Shown: positions 12,201 to 25,240 of the stretch, piece after piece
Layout of the letters: each line of letters opens with the position of its first letter
How positions within the stretch are numbered: the stretch's first letter is position 1
Assembly (NCBI GenBank): GCA_009741485.1
Contig: VKON01000103.1
Span: forward strand, 2,512,606 to 2,576,605
Reading direction: 5' to 3'
Source of the DNA: Malurus cyaneus samueli
Lineage: Eukaryota > Chordata > Aves > Passeriformes > Maluridae
DNA length: 64,000 bases
Notes under the pieces: model-generated
What the model was told of the DNA's origin: nothing
Databases searched by the model: none
Seen by the model: the letters and a program-made list of their open reading frames with translations, nothing else
Position numbers and translations under genes: made by a program

Positions 12201-15200
12201 AAATGAAAGCAGCCAGGTTCTAAAATATCCAACGTATGGCCTCAGTGATCCAAACAAGAGTCTAAAATTACTCCATGTTTTCATGTTACTTGAAAGCTTT
12301 TCCACTATACACCAAGAGATTTTTGGTTTTATAGCCAATCCTTTGCTCTTTACCCATTTGATTCTTGATTCTACCAGAAAAAAAAAAAGGAAAACCTAGA
12401 CAAACCACCATTTTTCTCACTAAAATCTGCAGTTTCATGTTTTTCTTAAGTCAATGCCACCAGAAATGACACATCACATGCAACTTTTAAGTCCTGAAAA
12501 AGGAAAACCTTCATGCTGTCTTAATTCAGCCCCCTGTCATTGACTGGCCTGGCACAAAGGTGACATAAGTGGCTCTTACCACACCTTTCATTACAGCAGC
12601 ATGGGGTCAGGAACAACTGCCCAGAAACAAAAGCCTCTAAAATTGTCTTTCTGGCTTAAAAGAATAAAGAATCCTATAAGAGGATGTAGGTAAGAAGGTT
12701 TATTAAACAGAGATGTTGAAAAAGCACTGTGATATTTATACACTAATAGAACCTCTAAGTGGGCCTAAAATGCCAGAATAACTCATTCAACTGATGCAAA
12801 AAAACCAGAATTTCTGGCCTGTCACAGAAATACTCATGAATAATAATAAAAAAAATCTTCTTTTATAATGTTAACAATGAACATCTGGCTCTCAAAATCC
12901 TGTCCTTATGCACAGAATTGGATAAACAAGAGAAAAAATGACCTTCAATTCTTAACCTTTATTTGCCTTCAGCGTCACTCTAAGAACAGAGATAACAGAC
13001 TTTTTCACCTTGTCCCCTTTTTTTTTGAGAGAAAGGACATCTGCAACATATTTATAGAAAAAGAAATGATGCACTATGTAAAAACAACCCTGTAGATACA
13101 CATGCATGATGGATAGAACAATGTGTGAACTGAAGTTACACTGGAAAAGCTAACTCTGCTCTTTAGGAATGATGCGCACTTTTGCTGTTAATGCTGTTGC
13201 TGTTACAGTTTATTTTCTTCTATCTTTGCTGTTTCCAGTAAATTGTTCTCATCTCAACCCGTGATCTTTGCCTTTTGTGCTTCCAATTCTCCTCTCAGTG
13301 CCACGCAGGGGATGGAGGGAGACAGGGAAGAGTGAGCGAGCTGTGTTTTGGAGTGGCTCAGTGGAACACTGAATTCCCAAACCATTTAGGAGTGCCATTC
13401 CTAAACAGCATCAGCCTTATTCAGTGCCCAGTGTGGGTCACAAAAGGTTGAGATAACGACAGATCTGCCCAGAGCAGGTTGGAAACAAGTTTGATGTAAT
13501 TATTTGCTGGCTTAGGTCTGGGTGGTCACAATGGTTCACAGGGGTGTGGCTCCTAACCGTGTAAATCTTCCCATACTTGCAATTTGTGCTGACCATGGAG
13601 TGATCAGGATTGCTTTGCTGGAATATCAGTTTATGGCATGATGGCATAGGGGCAGTGAGGGTGCTTTGGGATGTGTGTGCAGTGCTGCTGTCCTGCCCTC
13701 ACTCGGGCACTGCCTTTGGGAATCCATTCATAATCACATCCAGTGAAGGGAACAGAGGAAGCAGATTTTCCCCAGCCTTTCACCCTCTTTTCCTCCTCCA
13801 GGCCTGTTGGAATTCCCTTTGGATGTTCAGAAAAGCATATTCTTGTTGCTAAGTCTGCCAGGGGTCCACACCGTGTTTAGAGATTTCCAGGGAGATAATT
13901 CAGAGATTTCCCCTGAGAGTGGATAGACATGAGTGACATGGGATGTGGGAGGAAATGGGTCAGCTTTTGAAGGATTATTCTGCTCCAATGGTTCGGAAGT
14001 TCACCCCTGAACAACTACAGGACCCTGATAAAGTGGCAAGAATATACGAAAGAAAAAATGCAGTGGCAATTCCACAGAGAGATGGAAAATACCATTCCTA
14101 AACCACGACAGGGTTGTTCAGTCCACTGCTTCGCAATCTTTGATAAATTTGTATATATTAAAGAGTTCTTGATGTACATTTATGGGAAAAGATGGATTAG
14201 TTGAACTTTACTGATGTGGGAAGGTGTGAAAGCTTTCTCTACTGTCTTAAAACTGTATGTGCACTCCAGAGCAGCCTCAGTCTTCTGGATGTTGATTAAA
14301 TGTTAGACAATACCACAGTGCTGCAGCTTACTTTGCTTATTTAATTATTTTTTTGCAGATAGCTTCGTTCCAGCATACACCTTTCAACACAATTTTTAGA
14401 TTGTGGACAGTGATGAACCTTGTAAATTTTGCAATTGCAATTTGCCACTGTAATTTTTGCAATTTCAATTTTTTCCATAGGGTTATGTTGGCCTTAATTA
14501 AATTAATAATTTAGCTGCTAATGTTTTAACAGGCCTGTTATTTACATGCCTGCATGTGTTAAACATATCTGGGTTGCTTACAGGTTTTTTGTTTTTTTTC
14601 TGTGCAGCTGTTGAGTAAACTGAGAAAGAGAAACTAAAAGGAGAGAATTAAACAGGCACCCAAAACCTGTGTATTCCTTTGATGACATGTGGATCTGATA
14701 TCTGGACTGAGAACAAAGCTGGGAATGCCTCAGGATGCAGTAAGATGAGCCAAGAAAGTGAAATATAAAATCCCTGAGGGGGAAAAAATTGTCCTAACAA
14801 GAATACATAGTGTTCTGATTTGACCAAAGGAAACTAAAAGCTGACATTTGCAGGGATTTAAGGAGAAACCATTAGAACTGTTTTCCCTGTTAGTGCTGGA
14901 TACTTTCATGGGATTTCATGTATTTTACAACATGAAATGCCTCGACCCGGAGTTATTACATTTTTTTAACCTTTTCCTTTTGAAGCACAAAGGCAAGATG
15001 CAATAAATCTTTCAGGCTACTTTTCCACAAAATGAGATGTGTGTATGGTGTGCATGCCTGGACCAAGAAGCAGTTTTATTAATCAGGGTGAGCAAGTAAT
15101 GGTACCTATTAAATACTGAATAATGGGATGTATTCTACCTTCACTGACCCCTTATTTATCTTCAAGAAATCCGCCTAAAAGGAGGTTTAAACTGCTTCAG

Positions 15201-15867
15201 TTTAAATTAAATTAGCTTCAGCTGCTAATCTGATTGTCATTATGTATGTTTATTGAAAATAATAATGTGCTTTTATATAATTTTATAGCAGATATTTTTA
15301 TAAAACCTGCCAACATCGCAACTGTCTACTCAATTGAAGATAAAATTAACATTATCATTTTATATCATGATACTTATCTAACCAATCTGTGGAAGGATTA
15401 GCTGCTATAATATTGGATTTTATGCAACCTTATGTGATATAGATGATTAAAGGCTGAGTAGGACTCTACCACAAGATCTCTCAGGGCACAAATAAATCAG
15501 CTATGCTCTGAATTTTCTGTTGGAAAGTTCCTGTTTCTCCACTGATTACTCTGAGAAGTTAAGGAGGTTTAGTCTATGCCATAATTAGCTGGTGTGTATT
15601 CCCCCTCAGTACCAATGCAGGGATGTCCATCACCATCAGTCAAATTCCTACTCCATCTTCAGCCAGCACAGTGCAATTTGTGCAAATACCTCACATCAAG
15701 AATTCTGCTATATTGCCTGCTTGGTAAAAAAAAAAAAAGAAATTCATAGCCTCAATTGATAACTCCCGTTTAAAATTTAATTTTTTACATTAAATATGTA
15801 AATCTGCTAGCCATAAATTATTCCAAAATGTTAATAAAATTATTTTGTACACTGCTGTCATTTATGT
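6291..15867. other. AT-rich unique DNA, no gene seen
   Basis: Long AT-rich stretch with no recognisable exon, RNA gene or young transposon. Open frames are short and carry no known motif. An 18-bp direct repeat at 10794-10835 is listed separately. Confidence 0.65.
10794..10835 (-). promoter_or_regulatory. Paired TGATGCAAT motifs (C/EBP-ATF type), speculative
   Basis: An 18-bp phrase, AATGAATTGCATCAAACT, occurs twice with a 24-bp period. Its reverse complement contains TGATGCAAT, the textbook C/EBP-ATF composite (CARE) core. No gene is visible nearby, so a regulatory role is only a guess; a chance microduplication is equally possible. Confidence 0.25.
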
Positions 15868-15961
15868 GGTGTGGTTCTTGGAGGGGTCCTGAGCAGGGCC
15901 AGGAGCTGGACATCAGTGATCCTTGGGGGCCCCTTCCAGCTCAGGATATTCTATGATTCTA
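15868..15961 (+). mobile_element. CR1 retrotransposon 3' tail (sense)
   Basis: A short plus-strand CR1 tail of about 94 bp, with the typical phrases GGCCAGGAGCTGGAC, GATCCTTGGGGGCCCCTTCC and the terminal ATTCTATGATTCTA microsatellite that marks CR1 3' ends. It is strongly 5'-truncated. Confidence 0.9.
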
Positions 15962-18900
15962 ATTTAATCTTCAAAGCAAAACAGAGAAATAAAATGTAAT
16001 CATATCTGTTTTAAGTGGGTAAAATCTGTTTGAATACCCATAGCTTCATATACAAAAGCATATCATTGTTATTCCAAAAAACCTGGAAAAATATGTAATG
16101 GGACCCAACTTAGTATTGAAACTAATGGGAAAATATTTAAGTGGTTTTCTTGAAACCAAAACAACTTTCTTGAGAGACTAAAACAACTTTCTTGTTACAC
16201 CAGAAACATCAGACAAGAAAATCAATACACAGAAATGGATCAAAGCATTGTCTAAAACATATCAAGCAAAATAAATCAGTTCAACCATCTAAATCTGAAA
16301 AGGAAACATTAACTCTTGGAAAACTGAATGAGATGAGAAATCAATATTGGACACAAACTGTCAAACAAAGAACAGGGAGGAAACAGAAAGAGCCATTTTA
16401 TTCAGTTTCCTTGAAAGAGATCTCAATTATTGGACTACAAACGTGGTGTTTACTTAACCTCATGTTTTAAAAGAGGAAATACAGGATTTGTGCCAATATT
16501 GTACGTTTCTTACTTTTTGAAAAGGGAAAACTAATGCCAATTAAGCCTGTAATAAGCTGGGCTGGCACAAAACAGAAAGTTGAAATGGATGAGTGCTTTC
16601 TTCTGAGCTAAATCTGGATGCTAACAGAAACAAAACAGGTTAATTTTATCAGGTAAATCCCACACCCTGGGGGAAAAAAACAAGGTGAAAATACAATTTA
16701 AATGATTGAACTTTGAAGGCAGATTCTCAGACTCTGTAAAAACCTGTCTTTTAACCCACCTTGTGGTAATGAACATTTGAGGAGCTGGACACGTGAAAAC
16801 GATCAATAAGGCCCACAGTTCTTCAGACAGACAGCAGGAAAGTTTGTTTTTACCTGAAGGGGATCTGTCATTCATAAAGATGGAGTTCAAAATTTCCTCT
16901 CACGTTTCTTCCTCTTCCCCCCCCAGGTCACTCAAATATTTTGCCTTTACACAGAATCAGGGGAAGGGGGAGAAAAAGAAATGCGGAACATTTTTGCTAT
17001 TTTTGTTTTTTCTTCCCCATTTTAAAATGCCTCTTTTGTAAAATATTTTAAGTTATGTGGAAATACCACTAATACAGATGCAAAAAGGAAAAGCTCAAGA
17101 GGGAATTCAGATAATGAGGATGCAGAAATTGTATGGGAGAAAGCAGAGGAACTCGGGCAGAGATCCTTACCCATCCCTCTGGTCATTCTGTGAGCAATGA
17201 TAAAGAACACATTAATTCCACTTCCATTCCATCAGATTATCTTACATATAAACTGATCATGTATTAATTCAAGGAACTAGATTTGCCATTATTCATTATA
17301 TTGCAGGGATAACCAAAACTCCAATGCTGAAGAGATTTTCTTTTTTCCGACCAACATTCCTTTTTCTCTAAGCATGTTAGCACACGCCTGAGTTTAGAGA
17401 TGTATGCATTCTAAAGTTCTAAATGCATTTCCACAAAACTAAGCTGTCAGCTACGAAAAAACTTTTAAAACTGCCTAAACAGTATATTCAGGGAGAAGGA
17501 GAAATAAACAAATAAAAATATTTGATCAATGGCAGCTCTTGATGGCCCAGTCTCTGTCTTAGAAGGCTGAGGATAAGTGTATAAATCCAGACAATGAATG
17601 TCTAAAAGTTTTCAGAATTTTGTCATCCTTTACACAAAGGAAAAGATGAGCAGGATGTGACAACACTGCTCATGCTCAACTTTAAGCAATTCTACTGCCA
17701 AAAAAAAAGCATTACTCAAAAAAAGAGGTTTATACAGCAGGGTTGCACACCAGAACAGAGACCCAGAACATATTTTTGGTCAAGCACTCTGCAACCTCAT
17801 GCTCTATATTTATTTTTCCAGGCACAGATATTTATCTTTATGGCACAGTAGCACCAAGGATGGATTGTCATGCTGGTGGTGAAAGGCAGAGAGCTCTCTG
17901 CCAGGGGAAGAATTCTCACACCAGGCTGATTCTCTAAGGTCAAAGGTCAGTTTGTGTACAAAAGGCACATTTTTTGTATAAATGTACAAAAAAGCCTCAG
18001 TTGAAGATGCTGAAACAAGCAGCAGCTCTGTAGGATGCCCTGCACCACTGCCAGTGTGCATCCTTCCCTCATGGACAAGGAAAGGCAGCAGAAAAATGGG
18101 ATATGAACACCTCAGCAAAAGGTTGGTGGGAGGTCCACTGTCCTGTCCACTCAGCTCCAAACCTTCCCATTTTCACCACCCTGAAAAGGTGGGACCTGAA
18201 CAAAAATGCTGCCTTTTGGGGTGGTTATCACCAAGCTAATTAACCGAGTCGCTAAATGATTAGGATGAAAATAATAACTATTTGTATTTTGATAAGCATA
18301 TTGACTACCAAGTTAAAAAAAAAAAAAGTCTGAGAAAACAATCTTTTCCTCAGGAGTTGCTGGTTTGTGAGGGTGTGAGGAAGGCAGGCAGCTCTCTGTA
18401 TGATCATACTCCTTTTGAGTCACACAAAGACAAGGAGATGCACGCCAGCAACCGCAGAGGAGATCAATCAGTGTTTGGGGTGGGACTGAGCTCTCCAAAG
18501 GAGCCATCTCTAACCCCTCATAAAGCAGGCTGTGTCCTGGGTACTCAGAGTGCAAATTTCACCCCCTGGCTCTGGAAAACAGGCTCACCCATCCTCAGTC
18601 CCTCCCTCGCAGTGTGGAGATTCCCCGGAGCACCAGGACAGAAATTCCAGCACTCCGCTGGGGTGATGCTCCTTTGTAGCTGCTCATTCTCCAACATTTG
18701 TGTGACTGAGCTGACTCAACCCTGTCCCCAGAAAACTTCCAGGAGCGCAGAGTGCAGATATTTCACTTGTGAGTTTAATGAAGGGGTTTCCATCAAGCAT
18801 AAAGTGCCCAGCAGAGGAAGAGCTGGTGTAAAGCTCGAGTATCTGCCGTCATCGCAGACCACTCGGGCTTTGCTCTCATGGTTACCATGATATCATCACA

Positions 18901-21900
18901 ATCCCTCAGAGTGCCTGCTGCCTTCTGTCTCACCACAAATGTCAATTATTAATGCCTGCTCATCATAACAGCACATCAGCTGGAAATGCATTCTCTTTCT
19001 CCCCGTGTATCTTAAAAAAAACCAAACCTCCTCTGTCATAACTTCTGATGCAAAAGCTCACCTTGAAAAAAAACCAAAAAAAGTGTTTCCAGATGTCCAA
19101 AAGAATTTGCCTCTCCTGGGTTAACTTCTAATTACCCACAGCAAGAGGAGTGGGTATTTATCACTGGAGGAGAGATGAGCCAGGCAGGTGGGAAATGTTT
19201 ACTCAGGCCAGAACAACTCAATGTTCCTGGAGCCAAAACAAACAGGTGCAGCTTTTATCGATGCAACAAACACGGAAAAAAATCCAAACAAACACACAGC
19301 TGATGGGGAATATTTCTGTTCCACAAAAACGGTACCTACAAAGTAAAATGAAAGGTGTTCTGTCTCCTGGTGGAAGTTGGGAATTCACCTCTCCCTTCTG
19401 AATTCCAGCATGAAGGATTACACTCAGAGGGTTTTAGGAACTGAAACAGAGGATGCACACCAGATTCTAGAGGTGTTCTAGCTGCAAAACCAGCAGAGAA
19501 CTCATCTGAAACACTTCCATCACCCTCAACAGGGCACACCATAAACTCTGGATCATCAGCATCTACTGTCTTACTCAAGAAACTAATTTTACTCAGCAAA
19601 AAAAAACTCCTACCGACTCCACAGAGAAACTCTAACGTCAATTTTTACCATCTATTTTGGACCACATGAATTTTGTCTCCTTTTCACTGCTTTCAAAGGA
19701 TATATACTAGCAATTTACCTTCCTGCTAAACTGTTTGCTCCATATAGGTAAATGTAAAATATTTGTTAATCTTTGTTTTTAAGAACAAAATACAGCTAAG
19801 AGAAATGAGAGCTATGATGATTGTGAGGGTAAACACACATACTGTCAAAAAAGACATGCAATAAACTCCATTTTTAAAACTATACAAAGACCTGAGCTCC
19901 TTTGTGAAAGCAGATGTTTGATGTGTCTCCTCAGAGCAGCTTGAAATTGGCTGTGAAGGTGCCTATAAAAATCATTGGGTAGCATTCCACGTTCAAGCCT
20001 TATGTATGCTTTTAAAAGTCTTGTAAGCTTTAAGGAGGATGTATTTCAGCAATTCCTCTGGCTGGAAAGCTGAGGTGGATGGAGAAGGGCGGCTGTTTCA
20101 TGCTTGAGCAGTGATGGGATGTGACAGGGAGGTGTCAGTTCTGGGGAGCTGGAGGTTATGCCACTCCTAAACAGTAAAACACTGCCCAGTTGCATTTCCT
20201 GGCCAAAGGCAGGAAATCACCCCACATCTCACAGGGGTGAGATTATCCCACATCTCCAAGCTCAGAGCTGCTGCTCGTCCTGATGAGGCCACTAAGAAAT
20301 AATTAATGCACACAGCTGAAGCAACACCTTCCCATACACCCATAACCTCAGGGGTTATTGCAGCATGAGCAGATCCTTCATTTCCCTAATCTGGGATATG
20401 GAGAGGCCCTGGGAGAGGAAACTGGGGCAATCTGCTGGTGATACTGGGGAGCTTTGGGCATCAGTAAGGCCCCTGATGATGCTTGGCTGTAAAGAAAGTT
20501 AGATGGACAAGCAGCTTCTGTTTATTCTAGAGAGAAATGCCAATAACCTTTAAACAGCAGAGCCACTGCTGAAAACAGCCAAAGATTCCTTATTTATCCA
20601 TGATTCTCAAAAGCATGAGGCTGTAGATGAAATGTAGGGTAGCTGGTGAAGTGAGTTTTAACTTCCCTTCTGTGCACTCCCTTCTGCAGCCAATCCTTGG
20701 AAGGATTACCTGACCTGAACTGCTAAATGCTCTTTGTTTCCCATCCCCTTTCTGCACAGAAATGCTTCTCAGCCCTAGAGAAGGGAAGGCAGAAAAGAGA
20801 ACAGCCTAAAAATTGCTTCATTTCGCAAAAAAACAGCTTCTGAAAGGATTTCCTGCAGCACTGAATCGCCTGGCTGTGGAACACCACAAAAAAAGGCCAT
20901 TTCCAGGGCACCCATGGGATGGGCAGCAGGGGTCACAGGCCCTCAAATCCTCCCTCAGTCCTTTTTAAAAAACTTATTTTCTCTTGCTGGCATTGTCCAT
21001 AGTGAAGGAGATGAATGCATGCTGCAGAAAAACAAATATGTTCAGTGTAGCAGGTAATCACTGCAGTCTGACCATCTTTTATTTGAAATATTGAACATTG
21101 TGCAGGACCATCTCTGTAAATACTTGGTGGTCTCAACTCTCAATGAAAGCTGTGGCTTTTAGTTTAGGTTAGGTTTTTGTCTCTGAATGTCTTCATATAC
21201 TTGTGGTTGTCCTTTGCTTTCTTTACTGCTTCTTTATTGTTGTCACTTTGGCTAGAAATACCTGGAAATTTATCAGGGATTATTTGCTTTTTGTTCTAAA
21301 TTTGATAATGTTTTTGCTGATTTAAGAAGTAGCAGACCACTGGTTTACTTAGCAACCTGAATGACATCTATTTTTAAGAGCTTTGACATGCAAAGTTACT
21401 GGATTTTCTTTGAAGAAATCTCACTTGAATCTGAGTATTAGCCATCATACCCTATCCGAACCATTTTCTAAGTTACTCAAATAAAATTCTGTATTTTCTT
21501 CCCCTTTTTCTATGTAACTGCTGCCTGAAAATGAAATAATTTTCAAAAATATTTCCAGCTTCTCTTTCTCGTTACTGTCTCAGTGGTCTATTTTAGTGAT
21601 TAGTAGATGACATGGTTTTCTGTACTAATAATCTGTGTGGAGTCAGTCTATTCAAACTATTTACTGTAATTGCTCATTTCCTACATTTTTTGAGAAACAA
21701 TCTAAATACAAAAATGAGAAATCCATACTTCAGAGCACGCTGTCAGCAGGTACCTGCAGTCATACAAATGTTAGTTTCTCAGCTGCTAAGTAGAACAGGA
21801 AATTGTTATATTAAAATGAAAATCAGAATGTCTATACACAACACACTTTGTTCATACCAGCCCAGCTGCTTTTCTTGCAGTGCTTAGAAAATGCTTAATT

Positions 21901-22472
21901 ATGATATTTTTAATTTCTTTACACCAAAGAGAACATCTGTACCTCTGTGAATATTCTCTCAGATTGCTGTCTAATGCCATAAAAGGAACCTCTTTCTTCT
22001 CTTGTGACAACTAGTGACTATGTCAGTGGTAATTGTTTAAAGAACAGACAATTAGCAAATTAATTAAGGAATTAATAGACACATGAACATGCAGAATAAT
22101 AATTTGTAATTGCTCAGGAAACATTTTGCTAGAGAAAGCTTGGGGAGTCTGAACTAATATTTAAAACAAAAGGCATCACTCAATTGTTAAGCTGTCAGGA
22201 AGAATCACATTGATGTTTCCATTGTGAAATAACCCAAAGTACTCCACCTGCATGATGAGTCAAAGTTCCTCCCTAGACCTCAATTCCCAGCCTGAAAGAT
22301 CTGTGACATTTCTCTCAAGCTTTAGGTAAAGGCACTGTAACTTTTAGAAACTTTTCCTTTGATACCTCTGAAGAGCCTTTTCACCTCAACTTTTATGTCT
22401 AAAAATTCTTAGCAGGGTACCTGCACTAACAGCCAAATTCCTGGCAGCAGAAACACTCGAGGAGGTGGCTGA
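15962..22472. other. Unique DNA, no gene seen
   Basis: AT-rich with a moderately GC-richer island around 18350-18900. That island carries an open frame of about 200 codons (18282-18890) on the plus strand with no recognisable domain; I regard it as chance. No RNA gene or transposon was recognised. Confidence 0.6.
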
Positions 22473-22477
22473 ACACG

Positions 22478-23116
22478 TGTCACGATCCGCTTAACCCAAG
22501 CGGGAATTGTGAGAGATTGGTTATCAGAATCTCAGAGTGCAAAAGAAACGAGGGGGCAAGTATATATATTTTCAATAATCAAGAACAATTTATTGGATTT
22601 TTCGTGATACAAGAGGGTGAGAGAGAGAGAAAGTGAGAGAGAGAGAAAAAGAGAAAGAGTGGGTTTTATAGCGACCAAACGGCTTCGACGAGCCCGCGCA
22701 GTCCAGATTTCATAGGTTCGTCGACAGTCCGTTGAGGGGGATCCCAATCAGGGTCTTTTCAGAGAGACTCTTTATAGTCCTTTTGAAAGCAGGTGGCAGC
22801 AAGCCAGGGGGTTGCAAAGTATGGAAAAACGGCCAAGCAGTGGGGAAAGAATGTCAATTGTTTTATAAGGTGTGCAGCATGGGGTCGTGTTGCTCTCTTT
22901 CCATCTTCACGTCAGGAGCAGCACAGGCATCCATGGTTTACACGTTGTACCTTCCAGGCTAGGAGCTGGAAACTTGGCAGTCATCCCACCTTGATCTGGC
23001 TTGGACTCCTTTGAGCAAAAGTCCCCCTTTTCTCCCCGCTGGGGTTTTTGGGGTGTTCAATCTCTCCATCTCGATGATCGTGAGACAGTCAAGGGTCTTC
23101 CGTACGGTCTCTTACA
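22478..23116 (+). mobile_element. Solo LTR with 5-bp target-site duplication
   Basis: The element begins TGTCACGATCCGC and ends CTCTTACA, giving canonical TG...CA ends. The five bases before it (ACACG, 22473-22477) are repeated directly after it (23117-23121). Length is 639 bp. Inside are an A/T-rich block near 22560-22610, a purine-only GA tract, and a GC-richer part. No gag, pol or env is adjacent, so it is a solo LTR left by recombination of an endogenous retrovirus. The flanks join cleanly across it, which suggests an insertion of moderate or young age. The family resembles avian ERV LTRs I recognise by their start, but no name is certain; a 5-bp duplication fits ERVL-like elements, although a 6-bp reading (AACACG) is possible. 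Confidence 0.8.
22614..22662. repeat. (GA)n purine tract inside the solo LTR
   Basis: About 48 bases of almost pure GA/GAAA repeats within the LTR, between the A/T-rich block and the GC-rich block. Such tracts vary in length between copies. Confidence 0.85.
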
Positions 23117-23121
23117 ACACG

Positions 23122-25235
23122 TCAGCAGGGAGTTCTGCTCCAATGTCCTTCACCATGGCCAAGTGTCAGAACTCCCTGGGGAAATGGTCCATGGAATGGG
23201 AATAACAAGCCCTGGACACTGCTGCACTCCAGATCTGAGACGGATGGTTCACTGTACATCATTCTGTGTGCTGTACACCAAGGCCTCCGTGCCACATCCA
23301 TGTGTCAGCAATATCTCCCTCCCTGGAAGTTCTTCAGAATTCTCTGGGGCCTCTCTCCATCACGAGTTTGGCCACACCACAGAAACACAAGATACCAGCA
23401 GAGAAAAGCATCTTTTCCCTAAACACTTATTTAAAATTTTCCTCTGTTTTGCACATAGGGTGTATTTTTTTTTGTCTCTCTTAACCCAGATGGAAACTAG
23501 AGACAAACACTCTGTGGGGGAAGATAATACTCTGTGAGGAGGCACTTCTTCCCCTTGTTTAGCCAGATATGCTCACATAAAATACAGTTCTTCACTTGTG
23601 GGAAATGCAGGGACCACGTCCAAGGTAATTCTGTTTGCTAACCATGCTGTGGTTGGAGACACACTTTTATATCCTTGTGAGCAATTCTAAACCATTGGTG
23701 GCCAGAGTGACCAACCTGGTCATCAGGCTGACTGACACTCATGAATCTAAAAGTTTCACTGAAGCTGGCTGTTGGCAGGAAACCTGGAAAAAAATCTGAG
23801 ATCCTATGGGGAAAACTCAGGCGCATCTGATGACGTGAAGATAGTCCTGGCTGGATTGCTGTCACGGGAACAACTTTTGGGAATGCTGCTGGGGAGGGGT
23901 GGAAACAAACCTGTCCTCTGCTGTGCCCATTATGGAAATGAAATGTTGAGTTTATAATCTAAAGCTTTCAAAACTCATTTTGTAAGAAGCAGTGTTGCCT
24001 TCAGGGAGACATCTTTGTGTGTTATCCCACACATTACTGCACGTCTTTGTCAGACCAAGAGCTCTGTAAGCATTGTCACTTGTCACCAATATGTGGGCTC
24101 AGGCACTTGGAGTTTTGTTGGGTTTTTTTTTGTTTTGGAACAAAAGTGTCCCAATATACAGGTGAGAAAGACTCGAGATTGTCTGCTCACTCAAAGTGCA
24201 AAACCATCTATTTTCACTGTCCTTTGGCACAAAGCTGCTGAGAGATTAGGAAGAATTACTGTGGGATAAAATAATCTGAAGGAGAAGACTGCAGAGAACT
24301 TGGTGTAGCCCTGTACATTTTGGAAAGTTCCTGAAGATTTCATACTGGGACTGCTCAGCTTTACAGCAGCATAACAGATAGGTGTTGCCATTAAAGAGAG
24401 CAAAGTTGGGTTTTCTTTGGAGCACTTTGAAGATGGTCTCAGTTGCCTCCAGTCCCTGCAGATAAGAGGAGTGAGCGGGGGCAGAAGAGCCCCCACTTGC
24501 TGGAAGCTGGGTGGAGTGAGAGCAAAAGCAAAAAAATACCAATTACAATGCAATTACTGCTCAGGCATGACTGTACTGGAGTGCTACCCACTCACCAACT
24601 GCCCGGGTCTGTGGGATGTCTCTGGTTTAGCTTTACTATGGTTAAGGAAATATTGGATCACTTGTCGTTCAGATGGCATGAATTTAACTACTGTACTGTT
24701 TTCTCCGTGTTATTTTAATAGATGTATTGCTTTTCAAGGTTTTTTGGGGATTTTTTTCGCTTGGAAGACAGACAAGTACAGCCAGTTTGACGGCACAAGA
24801 CAGATTTATCACTCTAGACCCGTTTGTTTTGTTATTTTTATGCCTAAATGGTGGTACAGATAATTCCAGCATGGGTAATGTGCTATTTACAAAGCATGTT
24901 GTAGTAGGCCAAAATTAATCCAGAACTTCCTCCCACCTCCAATTATGTTTATCAAGACTTGAGCTATCTTGATTGGGAAAAGGTCAGCCTGTATGAAAGA
25001 CCTTTGCAGAATGAGATTTAAATTTAAGGAGTGTCCTGAGAACACAGAAAAAGCCAAAGGGTCACTCTTAGGCAACTGAGTTAGATTTTGAACTGAGAAA
25101 CAAAGGGGTTTCTCTGATGTTATGGAGCATTAGACCACAAGAACAGGAGAGAGAAAATTAAAGACCATGAAGTTTTTCAGCCACAGAGACAAGAAAACAG
25201 AGACATTAAAAGAAAAAAAATTGCAAAATGTCTAT
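23122..25235. other. Unique DNA, no gene seen
   Basis: Mixed base composition and several overlapping open frames under 180 codons on both strands, none with a recognisable domain. No RNA gene or mobile element was identified. Confidence 0.6.
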
Positions 25236-25240
25236 ATACA

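Noticed and set aside
18282..18890. A 202-codon open frame on the plus strand
   Set aside because: It has no recognisable domain, low-complexity Lys at its start and no splice or promoter context. It lies in a locally GC-richer stretch where longer chance frames are expected.
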